10,556 bases of DNA from JAICQQ01 sp965651135. Its GTDB lineage: Bacteria; Myxococcota_A; Polyangia; Polyangiales; Polyangiaceae. Below, one piece after another: positions 1 to 6,267 of this stretch; position 1 is the stretch's first letter; each line of letters starts with the position of its first letter. The stretch spans positions 1-10,556 of the forward strand of contig CBFGRJ010000255.1 in the NCBI GenBank assembly GCA_965651135.1, read 5' to 3'. The notes under the pieces were generated by a model. The model was not told the DNA's origin. It was given only the letters and a program-made list of their open reading frames with translations, and ran no database searches. The position numbers and the translations under genes are program-made.

Positions 1-39
1 TAGCTGCTCACCATAGCTGCTCACCATAGCTGCTCACCA
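1..39. repeat. Three-copy 13-bp tandem repeat upstream of the lipoprotein gene
   Basis: Three exact head-to-tail copies of the 13-mer TAGCTGCTCACCA fill positions 1-13, 14-26 and 27-39. The array abuts the GGAG ribosome-binding site of the lipoprotein gene and ends on the A of an upstream in-frame ATG at 39. It begins at the window edge, so its true copy number and left boundary are unknown. It could be a slippage-prone tract in the 5' leader or an assembly artefact at a contig end. No function can be assigned from sequence. Confidence 0.85.
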
Positions 40-40
40 T

Positions 41-44
41 GGAG
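41..44 (+). promoter_or_regulatory. Shine-Dalgarno site deciding the lipoprotein start
   Basis: GGAG at 41-44 lies 9 nt upstream of the ATG at 54, an acceptable spacing. The alternative in-frame ATG at 39 overlaps the repeat end and has no purine-rich site in front of it. This favours 54 as the start. Confidence 0.55.
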
Positions 45-53
45 ATCCTACGC

Positions 54-944
54 ATGACCATCGACGCCATCCGCTTCGCTTCACCCTTGGCCCTCTGTGG
101 ATTCGTCCTGGCGGGCGGTTGCGCCGCCGAAGCAGAACCCGCCAGCAACATTGGACAGCCGGCGGTGAGCGCCGAGCCTGAGCCATGCGAGCAACTGGGC
201 GACGTCGAAACCTGCGAGACTCAATCCGGTGCCGAGGGCGCGCGCGTCTGCGAATACGACGCAAGCGGTGAGCACCAGCGGATCTACGGCGAATGTGCCG
301 CCATAGGCAGCTGCAGGCCAGGTGACACCGCCAGCTGTAACCTCCCCGAGCCAATGTTCGCCGGACTCACGCTCGGCTGCATTCTCGGCGACGACGGCAC
401 CTGGCAATGGGACCCCTTCGGTTGCAGCACACCCTTGGTGCTGAGCTTCGACGGGGCTCCAGTCGAATTCACTCGAGCGAGCGGCAGCTTCGATCTCACC
501 GGCGCGGCCGCCTCGTTCGGTCACGATTGGGTCAGCCCGAAAACGCCGTGGCTGGTGCTCGACAAGAACGGCAACGAAAGCATCGACGACGGCCGCGAGC
601 TCTTCGGGTCGATGACCGAGCTAGCCGCCGGTGGGCGCGCCGCCAACGGGTTTCAGGCACTCGCCGAGCTCGACACGAACGGAGACCGGCGCATCGATGC
701 CGCCGACCCGGCCTATCGCGACCTGTTCTTGTGGCGCGACGCCAATCAAGACCGCGCCTCGAGCCCCGCAGAGCTCGCGCCGCTCAGCGAAAGCGGCATC
801 GTCATGCTTTCGCTGGCCTACCAAGTCGACCGGCGTTGCACCCACAGCGCCTGTGAAATCGAACGCGCCCCATTCGAGTTCGTCGATGCGACCGGCCGGG
901 CCCACCAGGGGGTGACCATCGACGTGCACTTCAGGTTGTATTGA
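54..944 (+). CDS. Secreted Cys-rich lipoprotein with calcium-binding (EF-hand-like) loops
   Basis: This is a 296-aa protein when started at the ATG at 54; starting at 39 adds five residues. The N-terminus is a lipoprotein signal: a hydrophobic stretch ending in a lipobox Leu-Ala-Gly-Gly-Cys, with the lipidated Cys at about residue 23. It should therefore be processed by Lgt/LspA and tethered to the envelope. Residues 45-124 hold eight cysteines in a low-complexity region, probably disulfide-bonded. Residues 170-182 read DKNGNESIDDGRE followed by Leu-Phe-Gly. This calcium-loop motif is common in RTX-associated and dockerin-like proteins. A second loop, DTNGDRRIDAAD, sits at 207-218, and a degenerate third, starting DANQD, at about 229. 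No catalytic domain is recognised, so a structural or calcium-stabilised surface role is inferred. It is separated by 65 nt from the next gene and is probably its own unit. Confidence 0.8.
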   Translation: MTIDAIRFASPLALCGFVLAGGCAAEAEPASNIGQPAVSAEPEPCEQLGDVETCETQSGAEGARVCEYDASGEHQRIYGECAAIGSCRPGDTASCNLPEPMFAGLTLGCILGDDGTWQWDPFGCSTPLVLSFDGAPVEFTRASGSFDLTGAAASFGHDWVSPKTPWLVLDKNGNESIDDGRELFGSMTELAAGGRAANGFQALAELDTNGDRRIDAADPAYRDLFLWRDANQDRASSPAELAPLSESGIVMLSLAYQVDRRCTHSACEIERAPFEFVDATGRAHQGVTIDVHFRLY

Positions 945-1009
945 GCGGTCCGCCACCCCGAAGCCATGTCCTGACAGTGCAAACTTGAACCCCTGGCGTT
1001 CTGTATCAC

Positions 1010-1936
1010 GTGAATCCAGTTTCGGGCCGCGATGTGCGAATATCGACGAGCGGTAACGGGATTCACGGAGACCTGGGGACTTTGACATTGATACGCACTA
1101 TCGCACGTTGCTTTCCTGTGCGGGTACCCATCGCAGGACGCACACGCGATCGCCTTTTCGGGGTGCTCGACCGAACCTTGCGCTTCACGACCAGCGATGA
1201 CGTCGTACGCACACCCTACGGCGATTTGCGCATCGATCCGGCGCACGAGCCCGAACGGCTGCTGTCTTATCTTTATCACAATGTCTTCGCCTACTACCGC
1301 ACGAGCGAGCTCGGCCTTTACATGGGGCGAGTGGCGGAGCCGCGCGCCACGTTCGTGGACGTGGGTGCGAACTTGGGCATGTTTGCGCTGGTGGCTCGCA
1401 GCTACGGTTTTGCGACAGTGGTGGTCGAGCCGGAGCCGAAGCACGCTGCATTCTTGACGCGCAATGCCGAGGTGTTCGGAACGGTGATTCCGGTCGCGCT
1501 CTCGGATCAACCAGGGGCGCTGCCGCTGTATTACGAGCAGGGCAATTCCGGCTCGATGTCGCTCTTCGCGACCGACGCCTATCAAAAGGGTGGGGAGGTC
1601 CCCGTCACGACGTTTTCGGAGCTGGCTCGGCAAGGCAAGCTCGGGCGGCCGGAGAACATTCGCCTCGTCAAGATCGACGTCGAAGGCTTCGAGGCACCCA
1701 TGGTGCGCGGCATGCAAGAGCTGCTACAGACGGGAGTGCGTCCACACCTGTGGTGTGAGCTACGGGGCGACCGCTCCGGGCGCAACGGCGGCAGCTTTCG
1801 ACTGGTTCGCGAGTGCCTCAGCGAATACGGCTACCGGATGATGCGCCTGCGAAAGGGGCGGGAACTGCCGACCACCGAGCAAGCCCTCGCCGACCTCGGC
1901 GTTTTCGATGCGTTGTTCGTGCCGGTCGGGTCCTAG
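1010..1936 (+). CDS. FkbM family SAM-dependent methyltransferase
   Basis: This is a 308-aa protein from GTG 1010. Residues 115-127 (FVDVGANLGMFAL) are the SAM-binding motif I in the form typical of FkbM enzymes. Glu140 at the end of the next strand fits the ribose-binding acidic residue. Residues 220-228 (VKIDVEGFE) are the family's hallmark, often ending in Glu-Gly-Glu or Glu-Gly-Phe-Glu. FkbM proteins are commonly O-methyltransferases of sugars or natural products. The neighbouring glycosyltransferases suggest methylation of a surface glycan, which is inference. The start is uncertain: GTG 1010 has no clear ribosome site, and TTG codons at 1082 and 1088 follow purine-rich stretches (GGAG 1067-1070, GGGGA 1075-1079), so the first 24-26 residues may not be translated. 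The gene converges with the minus-strand methyltransferase across only 8 nt. Confidence 0.88.
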   Translation: MNPVSGRDVRISTSGNGIHGDLGTLTLIRTIARCFPVRVPIAGRTRDRLFGVLDRTLRFTTSDDVVRTPYGDLRIDPAHEPERLLSYLYHNVFAYYRTSELGLYMGRVAEPRATFVDVGANLGMFALVARSYGFATVVVEPEPKHAAFLTRNAEVFGTVIPVALSDQPGALPLYYEQGNSGSMSLFATDAYQKGGEVPVTTFSELARQGKLGRPENIRLVKIDVEGFEAPMVRGMQELLQTGVRPHLWCELRGDRSGRNGGSFRLVRECLSEYGYRMMRLRKGRELPTTEQALADLGVFDALFVPVGS

Positions 1937-1944
1937 CTCTTTTT

Positions 1945-2742
1945 TCACGCCGACTGTCCGTTGCGGTCGAGTCGTTTGGTGTACGAGCGCTGCAGCCAAG
2001 CGCGCTTGAGCTGGACGATGCCGCTCTTGCGTTCGAACGAACTCCAAGCGCGACTCACGCGCCCACCCTCGGCCCAACCCTTGATCGGGAGCCGGTCCGA
2101 CGCTGCCAGAGGTCGCTCTCGGCCAGCACCTCGCTCTATCACGGCATGCAAATAGTCGTTGGTTTTCCAAATGGAGATCGAATTGAAGTACGTGAGCTCG
2201 CCCCCGACGTCGCTGGCGAGGCGCACGAGATCGCTCAACGTGACGGTTTCATCCACCACCTGCAAGCCGTGCCCTTGCTCGCGCAGCGCCTCTTGGTGGC
2301 CAGGGCTCGGTAACGTCAGAATGACCCGCCCATTAGGGTTCAGCGAGCGCGCCAGCTCAGCGTGCAGCACCGCTCGAGCTGCCACCGGAATATGCTCGTA
2401 CACGTCCGGCAGCACGACCAGATCGTAGCTGCCCCCGAGCGCTTGGCGCGTCACGTCGAGCTGCTCGAAGGACACTCTGGGATGCGCGAACAAGGCTTTG
2501 GCTATACGCACGTTCTCGCTGCTGACGTCGACACCACGCACGCGCGCGCCCGTCGCCAATTGGGCGAGGTAATGCGCCACCTGGCCCGATCCGAAGCCAA
2601 TCACCAAGACGTGCGTAACACCTGGCGGCACCGCACTTCGCAACAGCTCGAATTGGCGTCTGACTCGCGGATTGCCCTTGACCAGATCTCCAACCAGGCG
2701 CGGTGCAAACTCGTTGTAGAAGCGCTCGACCTCTCCCGACAC
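1945..2742 (-). CDS. Class I SAM-dependent methyltransferase
   Basis: This is a 265-aa protein from GTG 2742. A Rossmann-type SAM-binding domain is visible. Motif I is VLVIGFGSGQV at 45-55, with Phe where Cys or Thr is more usual. Val71-Asp72 forms the acidic strand end, and Asp95 in the LDV segment lies where the adenine-binding acid is expected. VLPDVYEHIP at 110-119 is motif IV with the Glu-His pair seen in Methyltransf_11/25/31-type proteins. NPNGRVILTLPSPG at 135-148 is the post-motif strand. The C-terminal 70 residues are basic and of unclear fold. The acceptor is unknown; a sugar or lipid-linked glycan is inferred from context. It lies 52 nt downstream of the other minus-strand methyltransferase and probably shares its transcript. 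No strong ribosome-binding site precedes the GTG. Confidence 0.85.
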   Translation of the reverse strand: MSGEVERFYNEFAPRLVGDLVKGNPRVRRQFELLRSAVPPGVTHVLVIGFGSGQVAHYLAQLATGARVRGVDVSSENVRIAKALFAHPRVSFEQLDVTRQALGGSYDLVVLPDVYEHIPVAARAVLHAELARSLNPNGRVILTLPSPGHQEALREQGHGLQVVDETVTLSDLVRLASDVGGELTYFNSISIWKTNDYLHAVIERGAGRERPLAASDRLPIKGWAEGGRVSRAWSSFERKSGIVQLKRAWLQRSYTKRLDRNGQSA

Positions 2743-2794
2743 CGGGACTCATCTAACATGTCATCATCCAAGTGGCAATCGGATCCAAAGGGCT

Positions 2795-3391
2795 TCAGGC
2801 GCCATTTTGGATCAGCACACATGCCTGTTGCCATGGTCTGAAATAGCGGCGGTACCAGCGCTTCCCACGGTAATATTCCGGTGAACGCACAGTGAGCGTC
2901 GCTTCTTCGAACACATTGCCGAAACGAACCAGCTCGACCAACCCGCGCGTCGTCGGTCGAAACCCGGTGTCGATCGGGTCATGGTGGATCGGATAGCGAC
3001 GCGGCACCGTGAGCAGCAACAGTCCACCCGGAGCCACCAAGCGTTTCAGGTTGCCCACGACCAAGGTTCGATCCACCACGTGCTCGAGCAGGTTGGTGCA
3101 GATCACCAGATCGTAGCAGCCCTCGACACCCTCGAGCGTCACGTCGGCCACGATATCCACTCCGGCGTCAGCCTTTGCATCGAGGTGCTGAATCCGGAGC
3201 TGACGCTCGCGCAGCGGCTTGAACACGTGCTCGTCGATGTGCGGCTGCACTTCGGTGCGAAAGGCCAGCGTCGATGAACCCACGTCGAGCACGGTTTTGC
3301 CGGGGCCGAGTGGCGCGCGTTCGAGCACGGAACGAATCCACAATGCTTCCTCGACGAACACGGTGCCCGTTCGTAGTGCTCTCCGGAACAT
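2795..3391 (-). CDS. Class I SAM-dependent methyltransferase (small, EPS-cluster type)
   Basis: This is a 198-aa protein started at ATG 3391. The frame stays open upstream to 3961, but that extension runs antisense through the glycosyltransferase gene and has no family character, so it is excluded. Motif I is VLDVGSST at 34-41. The acidic motif LDAKADAGVDIVADV at 70-84 and the motif IV segment DLVICTNLLEHV at 94-105 follow. PGGLLLLTVP lies at 121-130. HHDPIDTGFRPT at 136-147 is a conserved lid or substrate loop I associate with small methyltransferases of polysaccharide clusters. The C-terminus is rich in Tyr and Arg (EYYRGKRWYRRYFRPW at 172-187). It is probably the first gene of a two-gene minus-strand operon, divergent from the GT4 gene. 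The substrate is unknown. Confidence 0.85.
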   Translation of the reverse strand: MFRRALRTGTVFVEEALWIRSVLERAPLGPGKTVLDVGSSTLAFRTEVQPHIDEHVFKPLRERQLRIQHLDAKADAGVDIVADVTLEGVEGCYDLVICTNLLEHVVDRTLVVGNLKRLVAPGGLLLLTVPRRYPIHHDPIDTGFRPTTRGLVELVRFGNVFEEATLTVRSPEYYRGKRWYRRYFRPWQQACVLIQNGA

Positions 3392-3457
3392 TACGCAAGC
3401 AGCGACACAGGATGATTGTAGCGGCGGCTGTTCCCCCCTAAATAGGGCGAGCCGCTC
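3392..3457. promoter_or_regulatory. Divergent intergenic region with a 12-bp palindrome
   Basis: These 66 bp separate the starts of the divergent methyltransferase and GT4 genes, so they must hold or overlap both promoters, or both genes are leaderless. A palindrome CCCTA-AA-TAGGG occupies 3436-3447. It is flanked by a weaker outer inverted repeat, AGCGGC at 3420-3425 and GCCGCT at 3451-3456. The TAGGG arm ends 10 nt before the ATG at 3458 and could also be a weak ribosome-binding site. An operator or an RNA hairpin occluding the start are both possible; neither is proven. No convincing -35/-10 pair is visible. Confidence 0.35.
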
Positions 3458-4684
3458 ATGCACGTGTTGTTCGTACTCGGCGAGTTTCCCTTGCTTTCGC
3501 AGACCTTCGTGCTGGACCAGGTGACCGGGCTGATCGACCGCGGCCACCAGGTGAGCATCGTGGCCGAACCGCCCACACACCCCGAGCAGGCGCATGCCGC
3601 CTTTCACCAGTACGCTCTCGAGCAGCGCACCACGTATTTTCCTCAGAACGCCGGGCAGAGCTGGCAAGCGAAGCCGAGGCTCTGGCATTGGCTCCGAGAG
3701 AGTCCCTCGGGGTGCCTGCGGGGTGCCCTCTACTCGCTTCGCCGGGACGTGACCGGCGCTCGCGGTCTTGGCCCGCTCGAGCGCGCGGCGGCAGCACACG
3801 AGGCGGGAGCATTCGATGTCATCCTGGCGCACTTTGGACCGAACGGGCTGAGGGCGCTCGCCATGCGCAGGCTGCTCGGGGCGCACGCTCCGCTTGCCAC
3901 CGTGTTCCACGGCTACGACCTTTCGGTCTGGCCGCGCCAGCGCGGCGCCCATCGCTACCATCCGCTGTTCGCCGAGGGCGAGCTCATGCTGCCGATCTCG
4001 GAGCTGTTCCGCGAGCGCCTGATCGGGTTTGGCTGTCCGGCGCAGAAGATCAGCGTTCAGCGCATGGGCGTGGACCTAGAGTCGTTGCCGTTCCGCCCCC
4101 GCCCCGCTAGCAAGGCGGCGCCCTTCGAAGTGCTGTCCATCGGGCGCTTGGTCGAGAAAAAGGGGTTCGCCGACGCGCTTCGTGCCTTGGCCTCGCCGCA
4201 GCTGAAAGAGGCGCCTTTTCGCTACCATCTGGTGGGAGATGGTCCGCTGCGGGCGGAACTCGAAGGCCTCACTAGAACGCTGAAGCTGACCGAGCGCGTG
4301 GTGTTCCACGGAAGCCTGCTCAGACAACAGGTGAGCGGGTTGCGCGATGCGGCGGACCTGATGCTGGTGCCGAGCGTGACCGCAGCCAATGGCGACCAAG
4401 AAGGCCTGCCCGTCGCGCTCATGGAAGCCATGGCCGCTGGGCTACCCGTCATCGCCACCAGGCACTCGGGCATTCCCGAGCTCGTGCTCGACGACGACAC
4501 GGGGCTGCTCGTGCCGGAGCGCGACCCCGAGGCATTGGCCGGCGCCATCCATCGAATGCTGGTCGATCCGGCTCTACGCGAACGCCTGGCGCTAGCGGCA
4601 CGCGAGCGCGTCGCTGAACGGCACTCGCTCGCCACGCTGAATGCCGAGCTCGAGGCGCATCTCCAAGCGCTGGTCGCGCGCTGA
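3458..4684 (+). CDS. GT4-family glycosyltransferase (WcaL/AmsK-like)
   Basis: This is a 408-aa protein, full length for a GT-B fold transferase of family GT4. The N-terminal acceptor domain starts with FPLLSQTFVLDQV at 10-22. It also has HFGPNG at 125-130 and FHGYDLS at 150-156, and this combination is characteristic of WcaL/AmsK-type exopolysaccharide transferases. The C-terminal donor domain has GRLVEKKGF at 229-237, LVGDGPL at 258-264, and the nucleotide-sugar site at 315-323, where Glu315 and Glu323 form the retaining-type E-x7-E pair. SGIPELVLDDDTGLLVP follows at 337-353. It acts at the cytoplasmic face on a lipid-linked acceptor, by family analogy. Donor sugar and linkage cannot be read from sequence. 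The start at ATG 3458 coincides with the onset of conserved sequence. The downstream gene is 72 nt away. Confidence 0.92.
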   Translation: MHVLFVLGEFPLLSQTFVLDQVTGLIDRGHQVSIVAEPPTHPEQAHAAFHQYALEQRTTYFPQNAGQSWQAKPRLWHWLRESPSGCLRGALYSLRRDVTGARGLGPLERAAAAHEAGAFDVILAHFGPNGLRALAMRRLLGAHAPLATVFHGYDLSVWPRQRGAHRYHPLFAEGELMLPISELFRERLIGFGCPAQKISVQRMGVDLESLPFRPRPASKAAPFEVLSIGRLVEKKGFADALRALASPQLKEAPFRYHLVGDGPLRAELEGLTRTLKLTERVVFHGSLLRQQVSGLRDAADLMLVPSVTAANGDQEGLPVALMEAMAAGLPVIATRHSGIPELVLDDDTGLLVPERDPEALAGAIHRMLVDPALRERLALAARERVAERHSLATLNAELEAHLQALVAR

Positions 4685-4756
4685 TAGGCTTGCGAAGCGT
4701 GGAGCTCGCGAACCCTCGCTTAACTCGGTTGCTTATCAAACCGTATGGTCTGAAGA

Positions 4757-5809
4757 GTGACCCAAGTTGCGCCGGACCCGTCCTGTCTTACGCCGAGTCA
4801 AAGGCCGCCTCCGCCAACCTTGCCGTTACTCTCCACAGAACCTTTTGCGCACACGCCCTCCACTGTGGGACAAGCGTGCCCGCCCGAGCCCACCGCTACG
4901 GGCCGTGCCGGGGTTCAGGCCGTAACGCGGAGCGTAAGGTCCAAACCGAAACGACGCCTGCGGCACCTGGGCCAAGGAGCCCTCCTGGCGGCGCTGTGCG
5001 GTGTCGGCGCGGGACTGGTGCTCTCAACGCTGGAAAACCAGCCGCAAGCCATCGAGCGCGCCTCGAGCGCCACTCAAGCGGCGACAGAGGTGCGCGCGCG
5101 AGAAACCAAGAGCCAGCAGCGCTGGCTCTTGCCGCGCGTCCGCGTCGTCATCGACGAGTCCGTGCATCGCATCACCCCCAATGCCGAGCAAGCCATCATT
5201 CAAGCGTTCGGCGCGTGGCTCTCGATTGGGCCAAACCTGCCGGAGCTGAGCTTCGAGAATGGCCGTGGCTTCAAACCCACGCTCGATCCGGACGGCATCA
5301 ACACCGTCATCTATGCACCCATCGAATTCGCGGGCCACGAGGACGACCTGGCGATCACCATCGGGTTCTCGGACGAGGCAACCGGCGAGATCACCGAGGC
5401 GGACATCATCATCAATTCGCGCCACGCCTATGGGATCTTGTCGGCCGAGACACCGGGCGCACCCGCCACCTCGTGTGACGGCAGCACGCGTGCCCAAGCC
5501 TGCGAGCACCGCTACGACCTTCAAAATGTCATGACTCACGAAGTTGGGCACTTCTACGGGCTGGGCGAAGATCGCGAGGACCGTTCGGCGACGATGTACA
5601 GTTGCACCAGCGCTTGCGAAACCCACAAGCGGGACCTATCTCACGGCGATCGGCAGAGCATCGACATGCTGTACCAAGAGGGCGCCGAGCAGCGGATGCA
5701 TGCAGCAGGTTGCAGCTTTGGACCGATAGTTCCGCAAGGTGAGTTTTGGATGCTCGCAGCGCTCGGAGTCGGTCTGGGCTGGGTTCGGCGGCGCCGCTCA
5801 GCGAACTAG
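4757..5809 (+). CDS. Matrixin-like zinc metalloprotease with MYXO-CTERM-type tail
   Basis: This is a 350-aa protein from GTG 4757; the start is poorly supported. The first ~62 residues are Pro/Thr-rich. A basic patch (about 63-69) then precedes a hydrophobic segment at 73-91, which reads as a late signal peptide or signal anchor. The matrixin (M10-like) core spans about 125-305. HEVGH at 261-265 supplies two zinc His ligands and the catalytic Glu262, Gly268 follows as in metzincins, and SATM with Met280 is the probable Met-turn. The expected third His (position 271) is Glu, next to Asp272. The C-terminus has Gly318-Cys319-Ser320, a hydrophobic stretch at about 330-343 and four Arg at 344-347. 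That layout matches the MYXO-CTERM sorting signal, processed on the conserved Cys. Secretion and surface or membrane attachment are inferred. No prodomain cysteine switch is recognised. The substrate is unknown. Confidence 0.85.
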   Translation: MTQVAPDPSCLTPSQRPPPPTLPLLSTEPFAHTPSTVGQACPPEPTATGRAGVQAVTRSVRSKPKRRLRHLGQGALLAALCGVGAGLVLSTLENQPQAIERASSATQAATEVRARETKSQQRWLLPRVRVVIDESVHRITPNAEQAIIQAFGAWLSIGPNLPELSFENGRGFKPTLDPDGINTVIYAPIEFAGHEDDLAITIGFSDEATGEITEADIIINSRHAYGILSAETPGAPATSCDGSTRAQACEHRYDLQNVMTHEVGHFYGLGEDREDRSATMYSCTSACETHKRDLSHGDRQSIDMLYQEGAEQRMHAAGCSFGPIVPQGEFWMLAALGVGLGWVRRRRSAN

Positions 5810-5859
5810 TGTATTCGCCGGGGTCCCGGCTTGCGCGAGCCCACCCGCTAGGCTACGCC

Positions 5860-6267
5860 ATGACCACAATGGCCGACGGTGAAGACTACTTCCCGCGCAC
5901 CCTAGCGCTGAGAGATCTGGCGGACGGCAAGCTTACCCGCTGCAAGCTCGACGAAAACACGGAAGTGTGCGTGGCGCGGCGCGGAACACGGCTGGTGGTT
6001 TTTCGTGACATTTGCCCGCACATGGGCGGCCCGTTGTCACAAGGTCGCATTTGCAAGGACCGCTTTTCGATCGAATGCCCGTGGCACGGCTATATCTTCG
6101 ATCTCGAAAGCGGGCGCATGACGGAAAACCCCAACGACGCCACCTTCGCACCGCTGGCGCAGGCATACGCCTCGTACAAGAAAACGGAACCGCGTTACGG
6201 CCTCACGATGTACGCATACGATCGCGAGGGCGATACCATCCGCGTGAAGAAAAGGAGGGCATCGTGA
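5860..6267 (+). CDS. Stand-alone Rieske [2Fe-2S] protein, probable oxygenase Rieske subunit
   Basis: This is a 135-aa protein from ATG 5860. The open frame begins at 5746 inside the protease gene, but conserved sequence starts only here; ATG 5869 is an alternative. The two cluster-binding boxes are intact: C52-P-H54-M-G-G-P and C73-P-W-H76-G-Y, with 18 residues between them. The spacing and the PHMGG wording resemble Rieske non-haem oxygenases and their ferredoxins more than cytochrome bc1 proteins. There is no signal peptide or membrane anchor, so it is cytoplasmic. The C-terminus (about 100-135) is highly charged. Its stop overlaps the next start by four bases (GTGA), so the two products are probably made in equal amounts and act together. 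The electron donor is not encoded nearby. Alternatively it is an independent Rieske ferredoxin. Confidence 0.85.
   Translation: MTTMADGEDYFPRTLALRDLADGKLTRCKLDENTEVCVARRGTRLVVFRDICPHMGGPLSQGRICKDRFSIECPWHGYIFDLESGRMTENPNDATFAPLAQAYASYKKTEPRYGLTMYAYDREGDTIRVKKRRAS
6253..6258 (+). promoter_or_regulatory. Strong Shine-Dalgarno inside the Rieske gene for the downstream GTG
   Basis: A perfect AGGAGG lies 5 nt upstream of GTG 6264, within the last codons of the Rieske gene. It is the clearest ribosome-binding site in the window. It supports both the GTG start and a genuine two-polypeptide arrangement rather than a simple fusion broken by a frameshift. Confidence 0.75.

Noticed and set aside
818..1717. 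A 299-codon minus-strand open frame across the FkbM gene
   Set aside because: It is antisense to a gene with clear FkbM motifs. Its own translation has no recognisable domain and an unnatural, Arg/His-rich composition typical of antisense frames in GC-rich DNA.
1937..1946. T run between the convergent FkbM and methyltransferase genes as an intrinsic terminator
   Set aside because: There are six T's but no GC-rich hairpin directly before them, and the gap is only 8 nt.
3392..3961. N-terminal extension of the minus-strand methyltransferase to 3961
   Set aside because: The extension is antisense to the conserved N-terminal half of the GT4 gene and lacks family features. ATG 3391 gives a normal small methyltransferase.
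4690..5478. A 262-codon plus-strand open frame overlapping the protease in another frame
   Set aside because: The translation is low-complexity and Arg/His-rich, with no motifs. The protease frame holds the conserved zinc site.
5024..5626. A 200-codon minus-strand open frame inside the protease gene
   Set aside because: It is opposite the conserved matrixin core including the HEVGH site, and its translation shows no domain.
6012..6263. Upstream extension of the START-like protein into the Rieske gene
   Set aside because: It is out of frame with the conserved Rieske boxes and rich in Arg and His. GTG 6264 has a perfect AGGAGG at correct spacing.
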